Shown here: one piece after another, positions 23,500-34,254 of the stretch
Numbering within the stretch: position 1 is the stretch's first letter
How the letters are laid out: each line of letters opens with the position of its first letter
Assembly: GCF_027580225.2 (NCBI RefSeq)
Contig: NC_073346.2
Span: 11,372,001-11,436,000, forward strand
From: Misgurnus anguillicaudatus
Taxonomy: Eukaryota; Chordata; Actinopteri; Cypriniformes; Cobitidae
Reading direction: 5' to 3'
DNA length: 64,000 bases
Notes under the pieces: model-generated
What the model was told of the DNA's origin: nothing
The model's input: only the letters and a program-made list of their open reading frames with translations
Databases searched by the model: none
Made by a program: the position numbers and the translations under genes

Positions 23500-24240
23500 A
23501 AATGTTTAATCATAGCAGTTAGTTTGTAAAAATAAACATCATTAGTTAGTGGCAGGATTGGATTCTACACCACGGCATTCCGTGGGCCTGGAGACTGTCG
23601 ACCTGTAAGCAATTCAAAGGAAGTGAGACCAGAAATCCTGTTAACAGAAGAGCGAATAGACATTAATGCAATTGGTAATTCGTCAAGCCATGTTATTATT
23701 GTCTGTGCACAGATGTTGTCAAGTCAAGTTTTAATGTCAAAGTCAGGTTCATTATTTCAGCTTTGCTCTGTCATTGGGGTGATAAGCAGCCCCGAAACTA
23801 TATGTCAATTCCAGTACGTGTTTGTCAATTTTGTCAGATCTAACTTTGTCTTGGGAAACCATGGTTGGGGATATAAGTGGTTTATTAGGCAGTTGACAAC
23901 AACCACTTCATTAGGTACCTTCACAGCCTGTATTATATGTCAGGCTTCGCTAGCATTTATTTATTATAGGCCGGCCTTTCCTGGTTTCTAACCCACCTAT
24001 CTGCCATATGGCAGTTCCATATATACTGTACCAATCACATATGCAGAGTCACTATAAATAATCACCCTCTCTTCACCAGTGTAGTGCAAGGCTTTGATAA
24101 CAGCTATCATTTCAGCTGTCTGTGGTGACTGCTTACCCTCCAATTTACCACTCACTCTAGTCACAAAATCACCCTCAACCTGGTCAACCACAGCAAACCC
24201 TGCCTTTAGCGTACCATCTGATGCTCTAAAACAAAGCCAT
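23500..24240 (-). pseudogene. retroviral pol remnant: RNase H then integrase
   Basis: From 24240 downward: RNase H with ASDGTLKAGFAVV, SPQTAEMIAVIKAL and YSDSAYVIG, carrying the D/E/D catalytic positions. Then come integrase fragments in shifting frames, GAAYHPND near 23770 and LPIALMSIRS / SFELLTGRQSPGP near 23690-23590. Reverse transcriptase and protease are not recognisable upstream (24240-24925), implying an internal deletion plus later frameshifts. Confidence 0.7.
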
Positions 24241-24925
24241 CCATAAATAACGTGATTACCGGTGGGAGAGTTGTCAGTGGTACCGCGAACAAACCATCTC
24301 TCAATTTGTTTGCTTTTTTTTTTTTTCAGTCAATGGTATGCAGTTATATGGCTCACCCTCAGTGATTAGATAAGTCATGTTTACACCCTCATGGACATAA
24401 TTTCAGGTTCGGCTGGCCAGGATTTTTTGGTAAACTTTATCTAAGACACCGTTTTATATTGGTACATACCTTATTATCTATTGTTTGTTGTTTATAAGGC
24501 CCAAAAAATAAAAAAAATAAAATAAAAAATAACATAAGTCTCTGGTCCTGGGTCAGACATAAGGCTCTATCTCTCCATAGTTTAATTAGCCATTCATTTG
24601 TGCCCCGTCCGTCCGGGGGCACATTACAACATTGACAGGCCATTGTAATTTATAGGTCCCTTTCTATTATTAACAAGTGTGTTGGAGGAATACAGAAATG
24701 TGTGCAAACTAGACTGGTTTGCTACCTTATAGGGTAGTGATTTGTTAATAGTCACTTTTCAATTTTACCAGAAACCCATTATCTCCACCGTTGTTGAAAC
24801 TTTTTTTTTTTTTTTTTTACGGTGGACTATTTAGGCCCATTATCCACTAGGGCTCTTAATGGTCCATGAGAGGTCCAGCCATTCCTCTCATGGTGGGTTC
24901 CTGTGTGCCCCCTTATTCATCCGCA
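24241..24925 (-). other. non-coding or deleted pol interval of the retrovirus
   Basis: Contains homopolymer runs and a 68-codon frame (24437-24643) with no recognisable polymerase motif. The expected protease and RT are missing from this interval. Confidence 0.5.
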
Positions 24926-25822
24926 TCACTCCCTTTGGCCCCATGTTGGGTTCATAGGCGCCATTAAATCTGGTTGTGATGGGTTGTGTGGCGCTGGTGG
25001 TCCCCTGGCAAAACCACCATTTCCACGCCCGCCACCTCCTCTATTGGGACCCCATCCCCTTGCATTTGGTGCGTTAAGTGGATACCTTACACCGGAATAT
25101 TGGGGCTGTGACCCATTTTGAGGGCATCTTCTGGCCCAATGACCTTCTTGTCCGCACACATAACATGTATTCCTGACAAAACCTCCAAAACCTCCCCGTT
25201 TTGGTCTACTACTCCTTCTTGGCCCTCCCCTTCTCTGTTGGTTATATCCCTCCAACGGCTTTCCTGTATAGGGTGGGCCTTTATATGAATCTATGGGCTG
25301 ATTGGGATATTGTACGTTGTCCGGGACACTAGTTGTCATAGCTACTGGTGTTGGTTGGGCCTGCTTGGGCATTTGTTTCTTTTTTGTGTTGGCCTGTTTA
25401 GTCTGTTCTAGCTGCAGTTTCAAAAGCTTATTCTTAATCTTATCTACCTCTACAAGTTCTGTTTGTGTGATTTGTTTATGGCCCTGTCTGTGTAATACAC
25501 AAGATCTCTTTCCCATGTTGCTATCATTTGTATTTCTCTGTAATCTTAATAGAGTTGTGATTATCTCTCCCTGTGTCATAATTGTTTGTTGTAATCTTTC
25601 CATTTTTCTTTTCAGGGCCTTTATTTCATCAAATTCAACATCTAGTTCACCACTGTTTACTATTAACACCGGTTGTTGCTTTGAGATCGAAACAGACTTT
25701 TCCTCATAAGGAGGAGGTGTGTGCAGTGAGGGGTATAGTGACTTCACTTGAGGAGGAGCCATGGGTGGGGCTGAGGGTACTGGCTCAGTGTTTCCTTGTC
25801 CTTTTACTTGCTCACAGCACAA
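24926..25822 (-). CDS. retroviral gag-like protein lacking capsid
   Basis: A 298-codon open frame. The N-terminal region carries a PSAP and a PPPY motif, the two classical late-domain types that recruit ESCRT factors. A central coiled-coil-like stretch follows (about residues 65-160, EIKALKRKMERLQQ and KIKNKLLKLQLEQ). Next is an Arg/Gly-rich nucleocapsid with one zinc knuckle CYVCGQEGHWARRC (CX2CX4HX4C). No capsid or major homology region is visible, so the particle-forming domain is absent. The start at 25822 is the first ATG in the track frame and may not be the true N-terminus. Confidence 0.75.
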   Translation of the reverse strand: MCCEQVKGQGNTEPVPSAPPMAPPQVKSLYPSLHTPPPYEEKSVSISKQQPVLIVNSGELDVEFDEIKALKRKMERLQQTIMTQGEIITTLLRLQRNTNDSNMGKRSCVLHRQGHKQITQTELVEVDKIKNKLLKLQLEQTKQANTKKKQMPKQAQPTPVAMTTSVPDNVQYPNQPIDSYKGPPYTGKPLEGYNQQRRGGPRRSSRPKRGGFGGFVRNTCYVCGQEGHWARRCPQNGSQPQYSGVRYPLNAPNARGWGPNRGGGGRGNGGFARGPPAPHNPSQPDLMAPMNPTWGQRE

Positions 25823-26218
25823 CTGTCAACTTCGCCTTTTTTATTTGATTTAATAGCCTGCATGGCAGCAGCAACCAGAGCTAATCTTGTCCAAATTCTC
25901 AAATCTGTTTCTAAGTCTTTTACAGTTGGTCCCTTTCCAAACTACTTGCCCTTTTTCCATTGCACATACACTGTTAAGCAACCATACTTATCACATTTTT
26001 TTTTATTTAGCCATTTTCACACAATTTACAAGCATTCAAAATTTCAAAAAAAGCACAAAACGTCACTCTTATCTAACAAAAGGATATATACACCAGTAGT
26101 TTTCAGGAGTTTCACCCGCAATACAAACACAATACAACTTTCACAGAAATGTCACAAAAATAACAACAATATATCAACAATACTATTCACATTAAGACGT
26201 CACTTCTTCTTTCCAGTA

Positions 26219-26605
26219 TTCGTGGACCTTACATCCACGGGCTGCTGTACACCCCCTACAGGCTATACAACCTGAGTCGGTATTTTATAATACCTAATGT
26301 ATTAAAGGAATCCTCAACCTTTTTAATTAATTCTGTTAACTTACACCGCCATTAACAGTATTCTTGGACCTTTCATCCAACGGGCCTTGCACCCCTTACA
26401 GGCTACAACCTGAGTCGGTATTTTATAACACCTAATGTGTTAAAGGAATCCTCAACCTTTTTAATTAATTCTGTTAACTTACACCGCCATTAACAGTATT
26501 CGTGGACCTTTCATCCAACGGGCCTTGCACCCCTTACAGGCTACAACCTGAGTCGGTATTTTATAACACCTAATGTGTTAAAGGCCTCCAACCTTTTTAA
26601 TTAAT
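26219..26605 (-). repeat. about three tandem copies of a 138-bp unit in the retroviral leader
   Basis: The phrase TTC(G/T)TGGACC starts at 26219, 26361 and 26499, giving spacings of 142 and 138 bp. Copies share ACAACCTGAGTCGGTATTTT, ACCTAATGT(G/A)TTAAAGG and TGTTAACTTACACCGCCATT. Copies two and three are nearly identical; the first is more diverged. The block sits between the primer site and gag, so it is in the 5' leader. Function is unknown. Confidence 0.85.
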
Positions 26606-26847
26606 AACAAAATTCAAAAATTTCAAAAAGTTTTTCACTCTGATCAATTTATAAAAAATTTAAATTTGTAATTCAGTTCGGATCTCCTTATCAACACAAG
26701 TAATTTGGTATATCCAATTAGCAGAATTTGATAAAACAGGCTTCTGCTTACCTTATTTTAATAGAGCGCTCTTTTTGTGTTGAAAGGGAATCCTCGCTTA
26801 CTCTGGTTTCTTCAATGTGAAACCCTCCTTCCGCTCACTCTCTCCTT

Positions 26848-26864
26848 TCACGTCGGGGTCACCA
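26848..26864 (-). other. retroviral primer-binding site, tRNA-Trp type
   Basis: The plus strand reads TCACGTCGGGGTCACCA, which equals the 3' end of vertebrate tRNA-Trp including CCA. The element strand is therefore complementary to that tRNA (TGGTGACCCCGACGTGA). It lies two bases from the LTR. This assignment rests on my knowledge of the tRNA-Trp sequence. Confidence 0.85.
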
Positions 26865-26866
26865 GT

Positions 26867-27958
26867 TGTTGGACTTTAAAGTGTCCGTTGCGTGTTCATA
26901 ATTCGAGGAAAGGCACAGTATTAAAATTAAACTATTTATTGATCAGATATGAAAAAGTTTTACAGCGCTGGGCAGTCTCAAGGCCACAATAGGCAATCGA
27001 CTAACAGCCAGCATTTGGAGAAAACAGTTATTTATAAAGTATGTGACGTCGATCTTCTTCTTAGAATCTCCACCCACAAAGGCCGTTCCCCTCGTACATC
27101 TGACTCCATCACCACACACATAGACACACACATATAAAGAAAAAACAAAGTCTGTTCTCCGCTCATCCCTGAGAGCCATGCAGCCCGTCACCTTCTCCCC
27201 AGTACTCCTCCACTTCACATATGATTGACTTCAGATAGCATATTATAATGCTTTCTTAAAAACACATCATTAATGAAACATTCATTTATTCATAAAAACA
27301 TAAGCTGTAAGATGAAAGTGATTATTATGTAAAACACATTTCAATATCATGACATCATTTCATTATTCGTAAAATTGGTTATATGAATAAGGCACACATT
27401 AACTTCTTTAGATAGATAAACACATATTACATCTTTTACTGCAATACTACTTCTAAGCAAACACTTTAATCATTATTAAAAAACATCTGTCAGGGAAGAA
27501 AACACACACACACACAAAGAACAAGCGCAGGAGATTCTGTTCTTCAAGGTTGAGTTGCCATCCCCCCCATTAGATTATTCTGTATGCAACCTTCATTTCA
27601 TTGGTTAATACACATTTATCAAAGACAACATCATATCATTTATTACATCAATTATTCACTGATTAATACTGATTAAGTAAGAAATATATTGCATATTTTA
27701 TCCTGTGAATATTAAAGTATTAGTTAATACGTGGTTTTCTGTTTACTTTTCCCACTCTGGTCTCTTTCTTATCTTTGACAATTTCCAGACATAAATTCCT
27801 AGTTAATCCTTCTTGCAGTTTTACACACACACCCAAGCTGGTAGCTTTCCACTCTCACAGACAAACACAAACAATCTTTTACTTTAGCATACTATAATGA
27901 TTATTGAAAACACTTCTAAATACAATATTAATAAAACATATGACATTAAAATCCCACA
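26867..27958 (-). repeat. 5' LTR of the endogenous retrovirus
   Basis: 1092 bp. Compared with the left copy I count substitutions near 26891, 26904, 26917 and about 27581, and one extra C in the CCCCCCC run near 27562. Everything else reads the same. Confidence 0.95.
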
Positions 27959-27999
27959 CAAGCAGGTGCCTTTTGATGGTATTTGGGGATTTATTTCAA

Positions 28000-29185
28000 T
28001 CACACTGGTGTAGTATATCTGTCATCCACACTGGCAGTCTGTGAATAAACGGATCCTGTAGCCTGTGTAAGATATCTCCTCATGTACTGTAATCTGATGA
28101 TGGGTGTTTTGTTCATGAGTTTGAAAAGGTAACTCCTGTATTTCTCTTCTATAAACACATAGAGAATGGGATTCAGGCCGCTGTGTGAGTAAGCCAGAGC
28201 TTCTGTGATCTGAAGACTAAGAGTGATTGCTTTGCTTTTTTCACAGGATGTCTCTATGAGTTTATTTAGCTCCAATGCTTTCACAAAAGCTGCAATATTA
28301 TATGGAGCCCAACAGCAGAAGAAGACAACCATCACTACAATGACAAGTCTCACAGCCTGTTTCCTGGAAGAGCGAACTGCTAAGAGTCTGCGAAGAATCA
28401 TTGAGTAACAAAATCCAATTACACAAAGTGGAATAATTAATCCTAAAACATTCATCTTAATGATACCAACAGTGTTTGCATAATGGTGAGAGTTGTGATC
28501 ATCTGTTGGATAAGACTGACAGTATGTTTTATTATTGTGTTTACTGATTTCAAGGTAAATAAGCTCAGGAAACGATGCTGCAACAGCAATGATCCAGATG
28601 ACCACACTGGCTAAGATCCCATATATCTTTGTATTGTCTTTCAAAGCAAACACAGCATGAACCACAGCTAAATATTTGTCAACACTCATCAGTACAACAA
28701 AGAAAATCCCACTGTAGAATCCAATGTGATAGACGCCTAAAACCATGGTGCACATGGCGCCTCCAAAGACCCACTGATCTCTGGCATAGTGAGCCAGGAA
28801 TGGAAGAGAGGAGACCAGCAGCAGATCAGCTAAAGCCAGGTTCAGGAGACAGATGTCAGTCATGCTTTTCAGCCTTACACCCATCAACATCACCCATAAC
28901 ACCAGCAGGTTACCCAGCAGACCCATCACGAAGAACAGAGAGTATAACACAGGCAGGATGCTGGATGCATGAACTCCATAATCACAGGATAACATTGATG
29001 GATCAACACCTTCATTGTAGTAGTCCCCATAGTCATATAAGGGAGAGGTGTTTGGTTCATCAATAACTGGTCCATGCAAACTTGAGCAGAAAAAGAAAAT
29101 TATATTACAAGTGAAGCAGAACAACAGTGAGTAATAACAATTTCTATAAGATAAGGTCTCACCTGGACAATTCATGTCCATTCAT
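28000..29185 (-). CDS. chemokine-receptor-like GPCR (CC receptor type), intact (copy B)
   Basis: A class A receptor of the chemokine family, acting at the plasma membrane of leukocytes. Two exons: 29163-29185 (ATG, seven codons plus AG) and 29080-28000, with an 82-nt GT-AG intron (29081-29162). The spliced product is 367 residues and starts MNGHELSSLHGP. The N-terminus is acidic and tyrosine-rich (YDYGDYYNEG), as in chemokine-binding tails. All four extracellular cysteines, seven hydrophobic spans, LNLALADLL, CCWAPYN and NPILYVF are present, with an NKT glycosylation site in ECL2. TM3 reads DKYLAVV rather than the usual DRY. An unspliced open frame from 29181 also exists but is probably intron read-through. 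It is similar to fish CCR5/CCR12-type receptors, but I cannot fix the orthologue. Confidence 0.9.
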
Positions 29186-29489
29186 GTAATCGAGACTGGG
29201 GGTAGCCATCTCTGTCCAAAGAGGTTGTGAAGTGGTCCTGTTTATTACAAACAACTGTTTTCACCTAAATTAAGAACAGAAGTGTGCACACCAAAATATG
29301 TTTGCAGTGAAAATGCCTTGCCCTGCAAAGAACAACTCAAGCTGTTTCACAAAGTGCATGAGGACACCTATGAAAAATGGTTAGATCTTTCTTTGAATAG
29401 AAAGATAGAAAGTGTCACGTTGTTTACTAATTCAAATATATTTAAAGTTTTTGTTAATTTTAAGTTGTATTGTCAGTAGTCATGTAATG

Positions 29490-29890
29490 AGCGTGTAACT
29501 GGTTAGATCCAAATGCAGGTTTTATTAAAGAGAAATCCACAATAAAGGCAAGGGTCATACACCAGGTAAACAACACCATCAAAGGCAATCCAAAAACAGT
29601 AGTTAATTTTCTAGGCGTGGGTCAGGGCAGGCAGAAAACAAACACGATAAACAGGCACAAATCAAACACAAGGCAGAACAGAGTAACAGGACGAACGCTC
29701 AGAAATGTAGACAAGGCTAACAAGACTTCACAGTGTGAGTGTGTGTGAATGGATTAAATAGTCCAGGTGATTACTAACAGGAAACAGGTGTGGTGAGGAG
29801 CTGGTAGTGCAAGGGATGATGGGTAATGTAGTCCAGATAGTGACAGTTGAAAGAAACCTCTGAAGGCCAGCAGAGGGGGCCAATCTGGCT
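29490..29890. repeat. unclassified interspersed repeat-like segment
   Basis: Related in wording to 19710-20090 (ATCCAAATGCA, TTTATT, AAATCCA, AGGCA, AACAGGAA). It ends with ACAGGAAACAGGTGTGG and CCAGCAGAGGGGGCCAAT, phrases common in fish dispersed repeats. No coding sequence or termini are defined. Confidence 0.4.
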
Positions 29891-30032
29891 CTCATAACAA
29901 ATCATCATGGCTCCCTATGCTCATTCATCCTACCACCAGGTGGCACCCTCCTCACAAACCAGACATTTTGGACACTCACTCTTTTTCTACTTTCACTTCC
30001 TGTTTGTTTCATATAAAACTGGTTGTATCTCA

Positions 30033-30439
30033 CATAGATATGTGTAAAGGGTAGATATCTCGCCCGCGCTGTTGGCGAATTGAGTGGAACGTCCGCATTT
30101 GTTCGCTCACTCGTAGCATTGTGTTTAATGGTGCAGGTACTTTTAAATGACCATAACTTGCTTAATTTTCTAACGATTTTCAAACGGTTTGGTTTGTTAT
30201 AAACGTCAAAGATGTACCCATGACACTGCATACTTATACTAAAAAAAATCATGAAACATGTTAAAGCATCCAGAATTATAACTGTTTGAAAATCGGTAGA
30301 AAATTGAGCAAGTTATGGTCATTTAAAAGTACCTGCACCATTAAACACAATGCTACGAGTGAGCCTGTGGTAAGATGGCCGCCAAGTGATGACGTTAGAG
30401 ACTCCGCCGTAACACATCTAGCCTTTATACATATCTATG
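30033..30439. mobile_element. foldback hAT-like MITE with perfect 8-bp target duplication
   Basis: The ends are inverted (left CATAGATATGTGTAAAGG; right CCTTTATACATATCTATG). A long inner inverted repeat pairs about 30103-30185 with about 30285-30362, including GTAGCATTGTGTTTAATGGT. It is flanked on both sides by GTATCTCA (30025-30032 and 30440-30447). The 8-bp duplication suits the hAT superfamily. There is no coding capacity. Confidence 0.9.
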
Positions 30440-30473
30440 GTATCTCATCATCACATTGCAAAGTATTGTTAGT

Positions 30474-31595
30474 TAGTGATGCAAAGTCCGATTCATTTCC
30501 GCGAGCCGGCTCTTTTCAGACAGTTCAGCTCATTGAACCGGTTCAAAAAGCTGATTCACCGGTTCCTGACGCCATCAAGAAATGACATCACTACGCATTT
30601 ATTTTCTAACTACTTGTATCATTGAAACATTCAAATAAAGTCGTTTGTGTCAACACTAGGGCTGCACGATAAATCGCATGTGTTTGTCACGCGCATCTCG
30701 TCGGTGGTGCCGGTTCCTTGATTGGTGGTGGATCGCCGGCGGCTGTTTGCGGATGGAGCGGCTTTGACTACACAGAGCCGTAGTTCACTGACAATCGGGG
30801 CAATTTCGCATTAATTATCGCGGACGTATCGCCTGCGATATGTATGCGACATGGCCCAGCTTGCCAGTGAACCACGGCTCTGTGCAGTTAATGTCGCGCC
30901 ATCTGAAAGCAGCTGTTGTCGATTTAATACTAATCAAGGAACCGGCATTACTGACGTGATGTGCGTGGTATCACATGCGATTTATCGTGCAGCCCTATTC
31001 AACACATTAAAACATTCAATAAAAAGTTGTTTTTGTGAAGGCATAGCTGATTTATTGCCTTTCATTCACAAGTTAGTAATGTTTGTGGTCACATTTTCAA
31101 TCGCGGATCGTAAATGCCAGATACAACTGACCAGTTTTGACTATAGCCTACAACTTGGATAAGATTCCTAAAAGACACTGATGCACAATTGCGGATGTGT
31201 TCTACATATCCTAGGTATAAAGAATAAATAAACTAATTGGTTTTCCTTAAACAACTAAAATATGATTGGCATGCACAATAAATCGTACTTAAACTAAAGC
31301 TTTTTAATAAAACAAGCATTTCAAGAAACTAATAAAACAAAAAACTTTGCGGATCAGGCTCGTTCAAATCCTCGGTGATACACACGGAGTGTCAGCAACT
31401 CATCTGTCAGAATCGTCGGCAATCTTCGCCTTGGCAATCCGACGTGCTATTTCGGCTGTGCGTCCTGCGTCATCAACCCGGAACCTATGCCCAAAACTAA
31501 AGTTCGATTCAGTTCGATTTGTGAACCGGCTCGACCGGTTACTTCCTGAGAACCGGCTCAAAAGAACAATTCGTTGAAGAACCTTACATCACTAT
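30474..31595. mobile_element. hAT-like non-autonomous element with perfect 8-bp target duplication
   Basis: Starts TAGTGATG and ends CATCACTA, flanked by TTGTTAGT on both sides (30466-30473 and 31596-31603). The subterminal regions are rich in GAACCGG / CCGGTTC motifs. It is 1122 bp with no transposase frame. A second element is nested inside at 30657-30997. Confidence 0.9.
30657..30997. mobile_element. nested palindromic hAT-like element
   Basis: Ends TAGGGCTGCACGATAAATCG / CGATTTATCGTGCAGCCCTA. Nearly the whole 341 bp folds on itself (for example GCCGGTTCCTTGATT near 30710 against AATCAAGGAACCGGC near 30935; ACAGAGCCGT against ACGGCTCTGT). The flanks GTCAACAC and TTCAACAC match at 7 of 8 bases, so it inserted into the older hAT-like element. 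Confidence 0.85.
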
Positions 31596-31603
31596 TGTTA
31601 GTT

Positions 31604-32799
31604 GTAATTGTATTACCAAGCCTTGCCATTTGTTTATTGTTTCATGTTGCCTTGTTCATGACCTGTTTGCCTGTTCTTTGGATTACAATTTTGGATTACC
31701 CTTTTATCTTGTTTGTTTTGTCTACCATCAGTCTCAGGACGTTACATGTATAATGTGATGAATTGAGCTCCAAACCAAAGGCTTACTGAGGGACCCTTTA
31801 AAAATGGTTTTAACATATGGTTCTTGAAAGGTTCTTAAATAATGATAAATGTTTTGTTTAGAGCAATCTCTTACTGATAAACCCATTTGTACTGAAATGG
31901 ATCTTTGTATTGGGTACTTGTATTGGTTGCAGTGCAAGAGCGGAAAACTGAACAAAACTCGAACAAAACTGTTTTGTGATTGATGGCAACGTGTTACACC
32001 CCTTTTTTTGTTCAGTATGGACAGAAAAATTGCCCATCCCTGGAATCATGTTGCATCTAGGACACGGTGTGCGGTGTAACAGTGGTTTAGGTGCATTTAG
32101 TGATACATTCACTGGTGAGAGAGATGTCATGGAAATGTAATCTTTCACCAAGCATTCACGTAATTTGCTCACAAAACAAGTAGCTCGACCAGATAATATT
32201 CAAACTTCTGTCAAATCATGTTTAGCATATGTAAGCAAACTCTATGCTAATATAAACTTGTTTTGTCTACATGTCTTATCTTTTCCCTCACGACCAACAG
32301 ACCCAACTCGGTTGGGCCTGATGCTCAACCTTGTACGGTCCACCAAATGATGACCACTGCTAGGTGATGAAGATCTGTGGCAATCACAGCCTGCGTCACT
32401 TAATATGACAATAGCAGACCCTGCTCTTCTGACCAAATGCTCAACATCATTATTTGCCACACAACAAAAAGTGGATGGAGTATGCACAATGATCCAACAG
32501 ACAATATAATATTGACTTTTTTGTCTAGCAAACTATTGACTTTAATTTTTACAGTTAGTAAAATTGTTGGTTATGTTTTTCCCATTAATTCTTATTCCCT
32601 TCTGTCTCTCTGCTGTTTGTGCTAAAATAATGGTTTCATTATGTTCATTTACAATGCCTTTATCTTTGCCAAATTTTATTATTATTGTATTCGGTATTGA
32701 AGCAGTTAACATCCATATCTCATCTGGGTTATGATTTGTTATGTATATCGCAGAAATAAGTCCGACAGTGCAGGACCCGACACAAAAGTACATTATCAT
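31604..32799. other. intergenic sequence, no supported gene
   Basis: Short open frames on both strands lack any domain. I see no termini or long repeats. Confidence 0.4.
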
Positions 32800-32805
32800 C
32801 CTGTA

Positions 32806-33440
32806 TATATCCTGCTAATTACACAGCTATTACCTCATATGTGAGGTAATGAACATTAAATATTGATTCAAAATAATTAATTTGCTAATTTTTAAAGAAT
32901 GCAGACCTTCCACGAGGAAAATACGTTTAGTTTTGGTTTTAAGACAAGAAGTTCAAATATCACGAACACACTATTTGGTTTAATTATTTGTAAATATAAT
33001 GTCATATGTTATTACAAGACATACTTATATTTATTTTTTGTAATATTAAACTGCACATTTCAAAATGATTTGCAGCATTCGGGTAAACGTGTTATTAGTT
33101 TCAGGCGTTGCTAGTAAGGGATAATGTTATCTAACAACCTGCTGCCTGTACATTATCCCGCTTATTATGCGGTGATTTAACTCATTAAAAATCTAAGGAA
33201 CATTAAATGTTGATAAGAAATATTTAACATGCTCATTTTTAACGAATACAGACCTTCCGTGTGGAAAACACGTTTACTTTCAGTTTTAAGATGAGACAAA
33301 TGTCACGAACACACTATTTGGTTTAATCATTTTAAAATATAATGTCATATATGTTAAAAGACGTATTTATATAAAAATTTGTGTAATATTAAACTGCAGC
33401 CTACCTGTTATGATTTGCAGCCGTGTGTTATTAGTTTTGA
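32806..33440. repeat. tandem duplication of a roughly 345-bp unit
   Basis: Copy one (about 32806-33110) and copy two (about 33155-33440) share in order GAACATTAAAT(A/G)TTGAT, GCTAATTTTTAA / GCTCATTTTTAA, CAGACCTTCC, TCACGAACACACTATTTGGT, AATATAATGTCATAT, TGTAATATTAAACTGCA and GTGTTATTAGTTT. It is non-coding, and divergence suggests an old event. Confidence 0.75.
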
Positions 33441-34200
33441 GTAGTTAAAGAAGGAATCTTGAAATGTTTTGGCTGGCCAATCAGAATCAAGCATTTTAGA
33501 GAGCCGTGTATATAATTCAAATTCTCAAACAAAAGAAACTATCATAAATAACATCTTAAAGTTATGATAATATCACATTAGCCTACTCTTTAATCTCAAA
33601 TTGTAGATGTTTTATAAGTTATTTGATTGTTTTAAATGTGACATGTATTGTTTATTGTTGTGTTTACTTTTTATTTATTTACTTTTTAATTTGCGACTGA
33701 TGGGCAGGAGTAGGCTACACCAAATTATCAATACAACAACAATATAATTGAAACACAATAGCGTACAAAGAAATATAAAAACATTTTTTTTCATTGTATG
33801 TTTAATGGACCATAATGCAAAAATTCTTCCAATAAGTTGTCGGGACTCGGGACACAATCAAAACGATGGAGACATCTCCCACCCGCAAATTACGCGATTG
33901 GGGCTGCTGTGAGTGCTGGCATGACAACAGCCATCATTGCCAAAAAAACACATTCTGCCGGTCCTCCATATATGACCTGTAATAATAAAGACAGCTGAGT
34001 CTTAATTTCGGTTGAAAATCTGCATTTGACAGGGATTTAAATCTAGCTAAATCAAGTGAAATAAAGTAGTAATTTTAGGATGCTAACTACTAGCCACTAT
34101 GGCTGGTGAGCAAAAAAATTAATGTCAAGCCCTGATGATCATACATTTGTATAAATAATTTGTTCAAACTGCTTCATCCTTGTATTAGATTAAAATGTAT
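33441..34200. other. intergenic sequence, no supported gene
   Basis: Nothing recognisable beyond short spurious frames. Confidence 0.4.
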
Positions 34201-34254
34201 TTGGTGTCATTTTATTGATCCTCACAGCAGTCAACAACATTAAATGGGTCCAGT

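Larger units (their letters stand above)
21177..27958 (-). mobile_element. endogenous retrovirus with two near-identical LTRs, internally deleted
   Basis: The element is 6.8 kb on the minus strand, flanked by a 4-bp CAAG target duplication. Order in transcription direction: 5' LTR (26867-27958), tRNA-Trp primer site (26848-26864), a leader with about three 138-bp tandem repeats, a gag-like ORF (25822-24926), RNase H and integrase remnants (about 24240-23500), an OARD1-like macrodomain (about 23300-22990), an env-start-like ORF (22705-22568), an env membrane-span remnant (22483-22295), polypurine tract and 3' LTR (21177-22267). Capsid, protease, most of RT and most of env are missing or broken. 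By eye the LTRs differ by four substitutions and one 1-base indel over about 1091 bp, so the insertion is recent. Family not assigned. Confidence 0.9.

Noticed and set aside
28000..29181. Unspliced 393-codon receptor frame starting MDMNCPG
   Set aside because: The first 36 or so residues are intron read-through. A GT-AG intron of 82 nt with an in-frame ATG exon gives a normal 367-residue receptor.
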